A stretch of DNA of 56,566 nt, taken from NCBI RefSeq assembly GCF_003268775.1, contig NZ_QLSU01000049.1, positions 1 through 56,566 of the forward strand, read 5' to 3'. The notes beneath the pieces are model-generated. The model was not told where the DNA came from. It saw only the letters and a list, made by a program, of their open reading frames with translations, and ran no database searches. Source of the stretch: Paraburkholderia unamae. GTDB lineage: Bacteria; Pseudomonadota; Gammaproteobacteria; Burkholderiales; Burkholderiaceae. Positions 26,091 to 35,229 of this stretch are shown here, in pieces (within the stretch, counting starts at the first letter, position 1; each line of letters begins with the position of its first letter). A program made the position numbers and the translations under genes.

Positions 26091-27692
26091 TCAATGTGCG
26101 TCGGGCGGCGGGCCGCCCATCGAAATCGGCTGCGAAAACGCCACGCTCGCAATGGCCACGAGGAAGCAAAGGGAAAGCGCGAAGAACGTATCGGAGAACG
26201 TCATCACGAGCGCCTCGCGCAACACGAGCGCATGCAGTTGCGCAAGCCCCGCCTGGGCGGCGTCGAGCGCATTGCCCGCCGCCGACGACCAGTACGCGGT
26301 GCGCCCCGCAAGCAGAAGCTGCACCTGCGGCGCGCCGCCGGTCACGCTTTCGTTCAGGCGCAGATAATGAAAGTTGAGCCGGTCATTGAGCATCGTCGCG
26401 CTCACGGCAATGCCGATCGCGCCGCCCAGATTGCGCATCAGATTGAAGAGGCCGCTTGCCGACTTGAGCCGCGACGCCGGCAGCGAGCCGAGCGACATCG
26501 TGACGATGGGCGGAATGGCGAACTGCTGGCCAATGCCGCGCAGCGCCTGCGGCAGCAGGAACTGCTGCCAGCCCCAGTCGTGCGTGAGCGGCACATACAG
26601 GTAGCAGCCAAGGCCGAAACAAACCAGACCGAACAGCATCAGCTTGCGCATGCTGAAGTAGCGCGTGGCCCAGGCATACACGCCGAGCGCAAGCAACTGG
26701 AACACGCCCACGGAAAGCAGCGAGAGACCGATTTGCAGCGAGCTATAACCGCGCACTTCGGCAAGAAAAAGCGGCGTGAGATAAACGGCCACGAAAATGC
26801 CGATGCCGGTGACGAACGAGAGCAGGCTGCCGATGCCGAAGTTGCGCACGAGCAGCGCGCGCAAGTCGACGATCGGGTCCTTCGCCGTGAGTGCGTGCAC
26901 GAGGAAAAGAAAACCGCAAATGGCTGAGATCCACGTGCAGGCCACGATGACGTCGTCGCCGAACCAGTTCTTGCGCGGCCCTTCTTCGAGCACGTATTCG
27001 AGGCAGCCAAGAAAACCGCACATGAGCACGATGCCGAGATAATCGCCGCGCTTGAGCAGCGAGAGATCGGGCTTGTCGATGTTCACGTACTTCGGCACCA
27101 GCGCCGCCACCGCAACGCCCGGCACGAGATTCAGATAAAAGAGCCAGTGCCACGACCATTGATCGGTGATCCAGCCGCCGATCACCGGCCCGAGCGTCGG
27201 CGCGAGCGAGGCGAGCGCGCCGATGGTTGTTGACGCAACCAGACGCTGCTTGCCCGGAAAGAGCACGAAGGCCGTGGTGAACACGGTGGGGATCATCGCG
27301 GCGCCGAGCGCGCCTTGGAGGCCGCGAAACACGATCATCGAGTTGATGTCCCAGGCGAGGCCGCACAACATGCTCGTGACAGTGAAGCCCACCGCTGACG
27401 CCACGAACAGCCAGCGCGTGGAAAACACCTTCGAGAGCCAGCCGGACATGGGAATCACCATGATCTCGGCGATCAGGTAAGCGGTCTGCACCCACGAAAG
27501 CTCGTCCTGGCTTGCGGAAAGTCCGCCGCCAATGTCGCGCAGCGACGAAGCGACGATCTGGATGTCGAGCGTGGCCATGAAGAAGCCGATGCACATCAGC
27601 GCGAACGCGAAGGCGCGTTGCGCCATCGGTTGCAGATGCGGTGCGAGCGGCTCCTGCACGCTTGAAGCGGGGCTCATCGTAGTGGCGTTCAT
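26091..27692 (-). CDS. emrB: DHA2-family MFS drug efflux permease, EmrB-like
   Basis: A 533-residue 14-TM proton-driven exporter of the DHA2 family. Motifs include MATLDIQIVASSLRDIGGGL after TM1, WVQTAYLIAEIMVIPMSGWL, RGLQGALGAAMIP and LGPVIGGWITDQWSWHWLFY. It works with the adaptor encoded just upstream (13 bases) and the outer-membrane factor just downstream. The substrates are unknown; the MarR-type control suggests toxic phenolics or other hydrophobic compounds. Confidence 0.92.
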   Translation of the reverse strand: MNATTMSPASSVQEPLAPHLQPMAQRAFAFALMCIGFFMATLDIQIVASSLRDIGGGLSASQDELSWVQTAYLIAEIMVIPMSGWLSKVFSTRWLFVASAVGFTVTSMLCGLAWDINSMIVFRGLQGALGAAMIPTVFTTAFVLFPGKQRLVASTTIGALASLAPTLGPVIGGWITDQWSWHWLFYLNLVPGVAVAALVPKYVNIDKPDLSLLKRGDYLGIVLMCGFLGCLEYVLEEGPRKNWFGDDVIVACTWISAICGFLFLVHALTAKDPIVDLRALLVRNFGIGSLLSFVTGIGIFVAVYLTPLFLAEVRGYSSLQIGLSLLSVGVFQLLALGVYAWATRYFSMRKLMLFGLVCFGLGCYLYVPLTHDWGWQQFLLPQALRGIGQQFAIPPIVTMSLGSLPASRLKSASGLFNLMRNLGGAIGIAVSATMLNDRLNFHYLRLNESVTGGAPQVQLLLAGRTAYWSSAAGNALDAAQAGLAQLHALVLREALVMTFSDTFFALSLCFLVAIASVAFSQPISMGGPPPDAH

Positions 27693-27705
27693 CGCGGTGG
27701 CCTCT

Positions 27706-28791
27706 TCAATGCGCTTGAGCGAGATGCACTTTCACGGTCGCGGAAAGGCCCGGCCGCAACGCGCCCTCCATGCCCGGCGACGCCGATGCATCGAGACGAA
27801 TGCGCACCGGCACGCGCTGCACGATCTTCGTGAAGTTGCCCGTGGCGTTCTCGGGCGGCAGCACACTGAACGTCGCCCCCGTGGCTGGCGCGAGACTCTC
27901 CACCACGCCGTGCAGCGTGCCGCTGGCCGCGTCGAGCGTGACGTCGGCGTGGTCGCCCGCATGCATCTTCTTCAACTGGTCTTCCTTGAAGTTTGCGTCC
28001 ACCCACAGACCCGATGCGGGCACCACGGTCAGCAGCGGCGCGCCCACGTTCGCGAGCGTGCCCACGCGGGCCGTGCGATTGCCGATGTAGCCGTCCACCG
28101 GCGCGCTCAACGTGGTGTATTCGACGTTCAGTTGTGCGAGGCGCTGGTTGGCTTGCGCCGTCGCGACACGGGCCTGCGCGTCGTTGATCTGCGCGGCCAG
28201 CACGTCGAGCTGGCGTTGCGCCGCCAGCACCGCCGCGCCGCTTTGTGCGACCGACGCCTGGGCCTTCGCGTAATCGGAGTCCGCACGCTCCACCAGTTGG
28301 CTCGACACCGCGTCGTCCTTCACCAGTTCGCGGTAGCGCGTCTGGTCCTGGCCGCTGCGCGTAAGTTCCGCATTCGAGGCGCGCACTTCCGCCTGATGCT
28401 GGTTGATCACGGCTTCCTGCAACGAGCGCTTCGCCTGCAACTCGTCCACCGAGGCGCGCGCGCTCGCCAGTTCGGCATTGGCCTGCGCGAGTTTCGCGTC
28501 GTAATCACGCGAGTCGAGCCGCAGCAGCACCTGGCCCGCATGCACGCGCTGGTTGTCCTGCACGAGGATCTCCGAGACGAAACCGCTCACGCGCGGCGCC
28601 ATGACCGTGACGTTGCCGCCCACGTAGGCGTCGTCGGTGGTCTCGACGAAGCGCAGCACGACGAACCAGTAGCCGGCGGCGGCCGCCAGCACGAGCGCGA
28701 CCGCGCCTAGCGCGAGACGCATGCGCGAGATGCGCGCGCTCTCTCTCGCCTGCACCGGCTCGACCGCAACGGGAGTGGAAGGACTCGACAT
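27706..28791 (-). CDS. emrA: Membrane fusion adaptor protein, EmrA-like
   Basis: A 361-residue HlyD/EmrA-type periplasmic adaptor: one N-terminal TM (about 23-43), then VETTDDAYVGGNVTVMAPRVSGFV (the lipoyl/beta-barrel start), a long coiled-coil hairpin rich in Ala/Gln (about 105-205) and the closing APVDGYIGNRTARVG. The ATG at MSSPSTPV has an AGGTAAACG ribosome site. It follows marR by 62 bases, with a second operator-like site in that gap. Confidence 0.92.
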   Translation of the reverse strand: MSSPSTPVAVEPVQARESARISRMRLALGAVALVLAAAAGYWFVVLRFVETTDDAYVGGNVTVMAPRVSGFVSEILVQDNQRVHAGQVLLRLDSRDYDAKLAQANAELASARASVDELQAKRSLQEAVINQHQAEVRASNAELTRSGQDQTRYRELVKDDAVSSQLVERADSDYAKAQASVAQSGAAVLAAQRQLDVLAAQINDAQARVATAQANQRLAQLNVEYTTLSAPVDGYIGNRTARVGTLANVGAPLLTVVPASGLWVDANFKEDQLKKMHAGDHADVTLDAASGTLHGVVESLAPATGATFSVLPPENATGNFTKIVQRVPVRIRLDASASPGMEGALRPGLSATVKVHLAQAH

Positions 28792-28801
28792 GACGTTTAC
28801 C

Positions 28802-28815
28802 TGTGTATATGCACT
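28802..28815. promoter_or_regulatory. Candidate MarR operator between marR and emrA
   Basis: TGTGTATATGCACT contains GTGTATATGCAC, one base from the perfect palindrome in the marR start region. It is 10 bases upstream of the emrA start codon and may block emrAB expression. Confidence 0.55.
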
Positions 28816-28853
28816 GTTAAAGATAAAAAAAGGCGTGACGCGACCAGCAAAAA

Positions 28854-29312
28854 CTAGACAGCCCGTGTGATGCGAAACAGCTCGCGCCGCAGCCATGCCG
28901 CGCGCTGCGCGCCAAAGCGGCGCTCGAATTCGTCCTGCGCGGCGCGCCAATGCGTGTGCGCCGCCTGAAGCCGCGCGCGGCCCGCAAGCGTGAGCGCGAG
29001 ACGGCGGCGGCGTTCGCCTCCATCTGGCGCGTCGGCCACCAGCGCGCCGCGCAGGAGCGGCCGCAACGCCCGTACGAGCGTGGTGCGCTCCATCACCATC
29101 GAGCGCGCCAGCTCCGCCATCGTGAGACTCGACGCACGGCCGAGCGCGCCGAGAATGCTGAACTGCGTGGGCGTGAGCCCCGCCGCGCTCAGGTGCCGCT
29201 CGTAAAGCTGCGACAAATGCCGCGCGGCCTGGCGCACGGCGAAACAGTCGTCGTGCTCGGGAGACTGGTCGGCGCCGTGCTCCGTGCGTGGGTTTGGGGC
29301 TTCGATGTGCAT
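28854..29312 (-). CDS. MarR-family repressor of the efflux operon
   Basis: A 152-residue MarR protein with winged helix LTMAELARSMVMERTTLVRALRPLL and wing DGGERRRRLALT. It heads the marR-emrA-emrB-nodT operon. The start is uncertain: the first ATG (MHIEAPNPR) lies inside the perfect palindrome at 29306-29319 and has no ribosome site, and no other ATG occurs before the conserved CFAVRQAARH segment. A GTG two codons earlier is an alternative. The mRNA may be leaderless. It is a paralogue of the MarR protein at 21113. Confidence 0.88.
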   Translation of the reverse strand: MHIEAPNPRTEHGADQSPEHDDCFAVRQAARHLSQLYERHLSAAGLTPTQFSILGALGRASSLTMAELARSMVMERTTLVRALRPLLRGALVADAPDGGERRRRLALTLAGRARLQAAHTHWRAAQDEFERRFGAQRAAWLRRELFRITRAV

Positions 29313-29319
29313 ATGCACA
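29306..29319. promoter_or_regulatory. Perfect MarR-type operator at the marR start codon
   Basis: TGTGCATATGCACA is an exact 14-bp palindrome covering the presumed start codon of marR. Related sites lie at 28802 and 22825, suggesting one recognition motif for the paralogous MarR proteins and tight autoregulation. Confidence 0.7.
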
Positions 29320-29401
29320 GACTAGCGGGCATTCCGGCCCCGAACAAGCTTCACGCGCGACATCACATTATGGCCGCGCCGACAACAATCGCCCCATCCT
29401 T

Positions 29402-30331
29402 TCATTCAGCCTTCGATTTGGCGGGCGCATCATGCCTCACATCGTCGAAGAACGCGGTGGCGTGGTCGATGAACGCGCGCACCTTGGCCGGCAGCAACGT
29501 GCGCGTTGTGTAGGCGAGGCGGATCTCGATCTGCATGTCGACGAGCGGAAAGTCGTCGAGCACGGTCACAAGTTTGCCCGCCGCCAGTTCCTCGCTCACG
29601 AGCGCGGTGGGCAAAATGCCGATGCCGAAACCTTGCAGCACCATCTCGCGGTTGAACTCGGGGTTGTTCGAGGCGACCTCGTGCTGCATGGGGATGACGA
29701 TTTCCTCGTCGTCCGCGCGAAACGCAATGGAGGGCTTGCGCATGGACGGCGGCATCGGCACAAACACATGCTCCACGAGGTCGGCGGGATGCTTCGGCGT
29801 GCCACGCTCGGCGAGATACGCGGGCGTCGTGACGAGCGCGAGCGGGATGCGTTCGAGCAGGCGCGTGACGGTCGACTCGTTGTTGAGCATGAACGGCAGC
29901 ACGAGGCCGAGGTCGTAGCCGTCCGCGATCAGATCGACGGGGCGCTCGGTGAGGATCACGTCGAGCGTGACCTTGGGGTGTGCGCGCTTGAAGCTGGCGA
30001 TGAGCGGCACGAGGCGGTTGACCGTGGCCGTGGTGTGCGCGACGAGGCGCAGCACGCCGTTGGCCTCGCGTGTCTGGTCGGTCGCGTCGGCCTCCAGTGC
30101 GTCGAGGTCGTCGAGCACGCGGCAGCAGCCTTCGTAGAAGCGCTCGGCCGTCTCGGTGAGCGACACCGCACGCGTGCTGCGATGAAAGAGCCGGTTGCCA
30201 AGGCGCTTTTCGAGCCGCGCGATCGCGCGCGAGACGACGGGCGTGGTGAGGCTGTGCATATCCGCGGCACGCGTGAAGCTGCGCGCCTCGACGACGGAGC
30301 GGAAGATCCGCAGACTGTCGATATAGTCCAT
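29402..30331 (-). CDS. LysR-family regulator (CrgA/DhcR-like subgroup)
   Basis: A 309-residue LysR protein with DYIDSLRIFRSVVEARSFTRAAD at the N terminus and HTH SLTTPVVSRAIARLEKRLG (about residues 28-46), then the standard co-inducer domain. The opening residues and RLFHRSTRAVSLTETAERFYEGC are typical of the large CrgA-like subgroup. Target unknown; it is co-directional with the efflux operon 89 bases downstream, and could be read through into it or act on it. Confidence 0.88.
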   Translation of the reverse strand: MDYIDSLRIFRSVVEARSFTRAADMHSLTTPVVSRAIARLEKRLGNRLFHRSTRAVSLTETAERFYEGCCRVLDDLDALEADATDQTREANGVLRLVAHTTATVNRLVPLIASFKRAHPKVTLDVILTERPVDLIADGYDLGLVLPFMLNNESTVTRLLERIPLALVTTPAYLAERGTPKHPADLVEHVFVPMPPSMRKPSIAFRADDEEIVIPMQHEVASNNPEFNREMVLQGFGIGILPTALVSEELAAGKLVTVLDDFPLVDMQIEIRLAYTTRTLLPAKVRAFIDHATAFFDDVRHDAPAKSKAE

Positions 30332-30371
30332 GAGCGTGTGGGGGTGTGGCGTTCGCGTAGCTTAAAGCCTT

Positions 30372-30686
30372 TCAGTCGCCCTTGCCGAACACCTCCTCGC
30401 AAAACCCCCGCCCCTCGTCGGACAAGCTCGCCGTTCCCGTGCCGTCCTCCGCTTGCGTCGTCACGACCAGACCGCCGTCCACGAGCGCGGTCAAATGCCT
30501 GCGCAATGCGCTCATCGGCACGCCGGCCTGCTTCGAGAGCTTCGCTAGCGACCACGCGCGCCACTGACGCTCAGGCTGCCCCTGCTTCTCGCACTCCGCG
30601 CGCCACAACTGTTCGAGCACGGCGACCAGCGCCGGATCGATGCCGGCCTCGTCGTCGTTATCGTCGCGCTCTTCATCTGCGTTCAT
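30372..30686 (-). CDS. Small winged-helix DNA-binding protein
   Basis: The 104-residue acidic-N-terminal protein contains a likely winged helix: WSLAKLSKQAGVPMSALRRHL as HTH and ALVDGGLVVTTQAEDGTGTASLSD as wing. It begins 11 bases after the MocR-like gene with an AGGAGA ribosome site, so both belong to one operon. No specific function is recognised; a role together with the MocR-like protein in controlling the divergent FdhF/YdeP-like gene is possible. Confidence 0.75.
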   Translation of the reverse strand: MNADEERDDNDDEAGIDPALVAVLEQLWRAECEKQGQPERQWRAWSLAKLSKQAGVPMSALRRHLTALVDGGLVVTTQAEDGTGTASLSDEGRGFCEEVFGKGD

Positions 30687-30697
30687 CGTCTGTCTCC

Positions 30698-32188
30698 TCA
30701 CGCCATTTTCGCGACCATTTCGCCGAGCGTCTTCAGCGCGGCCTCGGTCTGCGCGGTCCATGGGTAGCTGTAATTCAGCCGGATGTAGTGGTGATACTCG
30801 TTGCGCATCGAGAACATATAGCCTGGCCCGATGGTGATGCCTTGTGCGAGCGCCGCCTGGTAGAGCCGCATCGAATCCACGCGCGGCGGCAGTTCCACCC
30901 ACAGCACGTAGCCGCCCTGCGGCTCCGAAGTGCGCGTGCCCGCCGGAAAGAAACGCTCGACCATGGCCCGCATGAGCCGCGCCTGTTGACGGTAGAAACG
31001 CCGCACGCGGCGCAGGTGCCGGTCGTAGCCGTCGTGGCGCAGGTAATCCGCCAGCGCGACCTGGGGCACCGAAGGCGTGGTGAGCGTGTTGAGGAACTTG
31101 AGCTTCTCGACCTGGGCGCGGTAGCGCCCAGGCAGCGCCCAGCCGATGCGGTACGAGGCCGAAAGACTCTTGGAAAACGAGGCGCAATGCAGCACGAGCC
31201 CGCGCGTGTCGAACTGCTTGAGCGTGGAAGGCCGCGTTTGCCCGAAATACAGCTCCTGGTAGACATCGTTTTCGATCACGGGCAGGTCGTGCGCCTCGGC
31301 CAGCGCCACGAGCCGCGCCTTGTGCGCGTCGGGCATGCGAAAGCCCAGCGGATTCTGGAAGTTCGGCATCACCATGCACGCGGCCACCTTCTGGCGCGCG
31401 AGCACGCGCTCCAGCGCGTCGAGGTCGATGCCGGTGTCCGCGTGCGTGCTCACTTCGATTGCGCGCATGCCCAGACGCTCGATGGCGTGCAGCATCGCGT
31501 AGTAGGTGGGCGACTCCACGGCCACCGTGTCGCCCGGCTTCGCCACCGCTTGCAGGCTCAGATTGATCGCTTCCGTCGCGCCCACTGTGATGACGATTTC
31601 CTCGGGATCGACGCTCACGCCGTTTTCCGCGTAGCGCCGCGCGATCTGCCGGATCAGTTCGGGATTGCCGGGCGGCAGGTCGTCGATCAGATTCCAGCTT
31701 GCATGGCGGCGCGCGATGGCATTGGCGTACTGGTTGATGCGCCGCCAGGGGAACAGCGCCGGGTCGGGGTACGGCGAGCCGAGCGGCACCGCGTCCTGCG
31801 CGCCGATGCTGCGCAAGGTGGACAGCACGAGGCGGCTCACGTCCACGTTGGCGGGCACCGGTTGCCTCGGCGCGCTCGGGCGGCGCAGCCTCGCCAGGGA
31901 GGCCGCGGGCGCGGCCGGCGGCCGTTGCCCGTTGGTCGCTGTGCTCGCCGCGTTCACGCCGCCCGCGTGGGACGCGCCCACACGCGAGCGCACGAAATAA
32001 CCCGACTGCGGCCGCGACTCGATCACGCTGCGGCTCTCCAGCAGCGCGTACGCATGCAGCACCGTCTTGATGCTCACGCCGTATTGCTGGCTCGCGCGCC
32101 GCACCGAAAGAATGCGCTCGCCGGGGCCAAACACGCCCCGCCGCACAGCGGCTTCGATATCGTCGGCGAGTTGCTCGTAGCGGGTCAC
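30698..32188 (-). CDS. GntR/MocR-family regulator with aminotransferase domain
   Basis: A 496-residue MocR-type protein. The GntR winged helix covers about residues 1-70 (YEQLADDIEAAVRRGVFGPGERILSVR, then QYGVSIKTVLHAYALLESR); a Pro/Ala-rich linker leads to a fold-type I aminotransferase domain with PGNPELIRQIARRY and the PLP lysine in ASFSKSLSASYRIGW. GTG at VTRYEQL is the chosen start because it puts the GntR domain at the N terminus; an ATG far upstream would add unlike residues. Such proteins sense amino acids or PLP-linked ligands. It is divergent from the FdhF-like gene. Confidence 0.88.
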   Translation of the reverse strand: MTRYEQLADDIEAAVRRGVFGPGERILSVRRASQQYGVSIKTVLHAYALLESRSVIESRPQSGYFVRSRVGASHAGGVNAASTATNGQRPPAAPAASLARLRRPSAPRQPVPANVDVSRLVLSTLRSIGAQDAVPLGSPYPDPALFPWRRINQYANAIARRHASWNLIDDLPPGNPELIRQIARRYAENGVSVDPEEIVITVGATEAINLSLQAVAKPGDTVAVESPTYYAMLHAIERLGMRAIEVSTHADTGIDLDALERVLARQKVAACMVMPNFQNPLGFRMPDAHKARLVALAEAHDLPVIENDVYQELYFGQTRPSTLKQFDTRGLVLHCASFSKSLSASYRIGWALPGRYRAQVEKLKFLNTLTTPSVPQVALADYLRHDGYDRHLRRVRRFYRQQARLMRAMVERFFPAGTRTSEPQGGYVLWVELPPRVDSMRLYQAALAQGITIGPGYMFSMRNEYHHYIRLNYSYPWTAQTEAALKTLGEMVAKMA

Positions 32189-32375
32189 GTTCAAAAGGGC
32201 AAAGGGGATAAGGCACTGACGCCATGCGGGCGCAGTCGTTCCCGCCCAGTCTATGACAAAACGCCGCAACTGTATCCCTTGCTTTTCGGTTTTTCTGTGA
32301 TCTCCGGGAGCACAGGAACACAGTAGCCTTGGGTCATCGGGCAGACCGCCCTGGAAAACGAAAGCCAACCGCATC

Positions 32376-34721
32376 ATGAAGAAGCCGCAAGGTCGCATCG
32401 AGCCGTACCACCACCCCGCCGCAGGCTGGGGCGCGCTCAAGCAGGTCGCCATCAACCTGATCAAGGAGAAGGTGACGGGCGGCAATTACCGCACGCTGCT
32501 CAAGCAGAACCAGCCCGACGGCTTCGACTGCCCCGGCTGCGCGTGGCCCGACCGCGAGCACGCCTCGACCTTCGAATTCTGCGAGAACGGCGTGAAGGCC
32601 GTAGCGGCGGAGGCGACCAGCAAGCGCGTGACGCCCCGGTTCTTCCAGGAGCACACCGTGAGCGAGCTGATGGCGCAAACGGACTACGAGCTGGAGCAAC
32701 ATGGCCGCCTGACCGATCCGCTCGTGTACGACGCGTTGCAGGACCGCTACGTGCCGATCGAATGGAGCGATGCGTTCAAGCTGATCGGCAAGCACCTCAA
32801 GGCGCTCGACAACCCCAACCGCGCCGCGTTCTACACCTCGGGCCGCGCGAGCAACGAGGCCGCGTTCCTCTACCAGCTTTTCGTGCGCATGTACGGCACG
32901 AACAACTTCCCCGACTGCTCGAACATGTGCCACGAGGCCACGAGCCGCGGCCTGCCGGGGACGGTTGGCATCGGCAAGGGCACGGTCACGCTCGACGACT
33001 TCGAGCACGCCGACACCCTCCTCATCTTCGGCCAGAACCCGGCGACGAACCATCCACGCATGCTCGGCGAATTGCGCGAATGCGCGAAGCGCGGCGCGAC
33101 CATCGTGTCGATCAATCCGTTGAAGGAACGCGGGCTGGAGCGCTTCGCGAGCCCGCAGCACACGCTCGACATGCTTTCGCCCAAGGGCGTGCAGATCAGC
33201 TCCGTGTTTATCCGCCCGCGCGTGGGCGGCGACTTCGCGCTCATCAAGGGCGTAGCCAAACGCGTGATCGAACTCGACGATCAGGCGCTCGCGCAAGGCG
33301 CCAAGCGCATTCTCGACGTCGATTTCATCGCGGAACATACCGTGGGCTTCGACGCCTTCGCCGCCGATCTGCGCGCCGAATCGTGGGACACCATCGTGGC
33401 CGAAGCGGGCGTGCCGGTCGAAGAAGTGCTCAAGCTCGCCGACATCTACGTGAACGGCAAAGCCGTGATCTCGACGTGGGGCATGGGCCTCACGCAGCAC
33501 AAGAATTCGGTGGCGACGATCCAGTTGCTCTCGAATCTCATGATGATGCGCGGGAACATCGGCCGCCGCGGCGCGGGTCTATGCCCCGTGCGTGGCCATT
33601 CGAACGTGCAGGGCGACCGCACGGTGGGCATCGAGGAAAAGCCAACCCAGGCGTTCCTCGACCGTCTCGGCAAGGCCTACGATTTCGAGCCGCCGCGCGA
33701 ACACGGCTACGACGTGGTGGAAACCATCCACGCCATGCTCGAAGGTCAGGTGAAGGTGTTCATCGGACTGGGCGGCAACTTCTCGATCGCCACGCCCGAC
33801 ACGCCGCGCACGTGGGAAGCCATGCGCGCGTGCGCGCTCACGGTGCACGTGACCACGAAGCTCAACCGCAGCCACCTGGTGCACGGCCACGACGCGCTGA
33901 TCCTGCCCACGCTCGGGCGCACCGAAATCGACCTGCAAAACGGCGTGCCGCAAGGCGTGAGCGTCGAAGACTCGATGAGCATGGTGCACATCTCGTACGG
34001 CATGAACCGTCCGGCTTCCACGAACCTGCTTTCGGAAATCGCGATCGTCGCGCACATGGCGCACGCCACGCTCGGCAGCGGCAAGGTGGACTGGCTCGAC
34101 CTCGCCGCCGATTATGCGAAGATCCGCGACGGCATCGAAAAGGTGTTCGACGGCTTCGAGAACTACAACGAGCGTCTGAAGCACCCCGGCGGCTTCCACC
34201 TGGGCGTGGCCTCGCGTGACCGCGTGTGGAAAACGCCCAGCGGCAAGGCGCAGTTCGTGGTGCACGGCATCGCGCTCGACACGCCCATTCACCGCGCGCG
34301 CGCCGAGCACGGTGCGCGCCTCATGACGCTCATGACCACGCGCTCGCACGATCAGTACAACACCACGATCTACGGTCTCGACGACCGCTATCGCGGCGTG
34401 TACGGCCTGCGACGCGTGCTGTTCGCGAACCGCGAGGACATGACGATGCTCGGCTTCGAGCCGGGCCAGCACGTGGACATCACGAGCGTGTGGGACGACG
34501 GCGTGGAGCGCCACGTCGAGGACTTCATGCTCGTGGAGTACGACATTCCGCGCGGTTGCCTCGGCGCGTACTATCCCGAGACGAATCCGCTCGTGCCGCT
34601 CTCCTCCGTCGCCGACGGCGCGGGCACGCCGACCTCGAAGTCGATTCCCGTGCTGTTGAGCCCGTCGAAGGTCAACGCTCAGGAAGACCCTCAGGCAAAC
34701 GCTCAGGCCATCGCGGCCTGA
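32376..34721 (+). CDS. FdhF/YdeP-family molybdopterin oxidoreductase
   Basis: A 781-residue formate-dehydrogenase-alpha-like protein of the YdeP family: YHHPAAGWGALKQVAINLIKEK at the N terminus, FDCPGCAWPD (about residues 50-59), SNMCHEATSRGLPGTVGIG, LIFGQNPATNHPRM, NLMMMRGNIGRRGAGLCPVRGHSNVQGDRTVG and a C-terminal molybdopterin-binding domain ending near YDIPRGCLGAYYPETNPLVPL. The N-terminal cluster motif is shorter than in true formate dehydrogenases, as is usual for YdeP, which is linked to acid resistance in E. coli; the substrate is unknown. It is transcribed away from the MocR gene and ends at a terminator. Confidence 0.88.
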   Translation: MKKPQGRIEPYHHPAAGWGALKQVAINLIKEKVTGGNYRTLLKQNQPDGFDCPGCAWPDREHASTFEFCENGVKAVAAEATSKRVTPRFFQEHTVSELMAQTDYELEQHGRLTDPLVYDALQDRYVPIEWSDAFKLIGKHLKALDNPNRAAFYTSGRASNEAAFLYQLFVRMYGTNNFPDCSNMCHEATSRGLPGTVGIGKGTVTLDDFEHADTLLIFGQNPATNHPRMLGELRECAKRGATIVSINPLKERGLERFASPQHTLDMLSPKGVQISSVFIRPRVGGDFALIKGVAKRVIELDDQALAQGAKRILDVDFIAEHTVGFDAFAADLRAESWDTIVAEAGVPVEEVLKLADIYVNGKAVISTWGMGLTQHKNSVATIQLLSNLMMMRGNIGRRGAGLCPVRGHSNVQGDRTVGIEEKPTQAFLDRLGKAYDFEPPREHGYDVVETIHAMLEGQVKVFIGLGGNFSIATPDTPRTWEAMRACALTVHVTTKLNRSHLVHGHDALILPTLGRTEIDLQNGVPQGVSVEDSMSMVHISYGMNRPASTNLLSEIAIVAHMAHATLGSGKVDWLDLAADYAKIRDGIEKVFDGFENYNERLKHPGGFHLGVASRDRVWKTPSGKAQFVVHGIALDTPIHRARAEHGARLMTLMTTRSHDQYNTTIYGLDDRYRGVYGLRRVLFANREDMTMLGFEPGQHVDITSVWDDGVERHVEDFMLVEYDIPRGCLGAYYPETNPLVPLSSVADGAGTPTSKSIPVLLSPSKVNAQEDPQANAQAIAA

Positions 34722-34775
34722 AGTTCGAGCCCCCGGTTCGGGCCCCCGGTTCGGGCACGCGGTTCGGCCACACGA

Positions 34776-34806
34776 AAGCCCCGGCACTTGCGCCGGGGCT
34801 TTTTTG
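34776..34806 (+). terminator. Rho-independent terminator of the FdhF-like gene
   Basis: AAGCCCCGGC pairs with GCCGGGGCTT across a 6-base loop, followed by a T run. Just before it (about 34733-34768) lie three imperfect copies of CCCGGTTCGGGC. The terminator also separates this gene from the convergent cheY-like gene. Confidence 0.92.
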
Positions 34807-34823
34807 CATGCGCTGCGCGCCGC

Positions 34824-35189
34824 TTAGCTCGCGAGCTTGCGGAACGTTTCCAGCACCGCTTCGCCCTTGAACGGCTTCACGATCCAGCCGCGCACGCCCG
34901 CCGCCTTGCCGCGCTCCTTCATGGCCGGGCTGCTTTCCGTGGTGAGCATCACGACGTTGACGGCCGTATTCGCCAGTTCGCCGCGGATCTTCTCGACCAT
35001 CGTGAGGCCGTCCATGTTCGGCATGTTCACGTCGCTCACCACGAGCTTTACGCCCGGGTTCGAGCGCAGCTTAGCGAGGCCGTCCTTGCCGTCCACCGCC
35101 GTGTCCACATCCAGCCCGTTCTTGCGCAGAAAGCCCGCCACTTCGTCGCGCACCGTGCTCGAATCGTCCACCACCAGAATCTTTGCCAT
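34824..35189 (-). CDS. CheY-like single-domain response regulator
   Basis: A 121-residue receiver: acidic pair D8/D9, phosphoacceptor D53 in VVSDVNMPNMDG, T83 in MLTTES and K105 in IVKPF, all the catalytic residues of CheY. It has no output domain and is the last gene of the five-gene chemosensory-like operon. The ATG of MAKILVVDD follows a GAAGGA ribosome site. It probably takes phosphate from the CheA-like kinase of the same operon and is dephosphorylated by one of the CheX-like proteins. Confidence 0.92.
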   Translation of the reverse strand: MAKILVVDDSSTVRDEVAGFLRKNGLDVDTAVDGKDGLAKLRSNPGVKLVVSDVNMPNMDGLTMVEKIRGELANTAVNVVMLTTESSPAMKERGKAAGVRGWIVKPFKGEAVLETFRKLAS

Positions 35190-35229
35190 GTCGTCCTTCT
35201 CCTTCGCGCCTCTTGCGGCGCGTACTTGA

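Noticed and set aside
29288..32326. Very long open frame on the plus strand
   Set aside because: It is antisense to the LysR, winged-helix and MocR genes, is Arg/His/Ala-rich with no domain, and arises from high G+C third positions of the minus-strand genes.
34733..34768. Three imperfect CCCGGTTCGGGC copies before the terminator
   Set aside because: Too short and GC-rich to be meaningful beyond local slippage.
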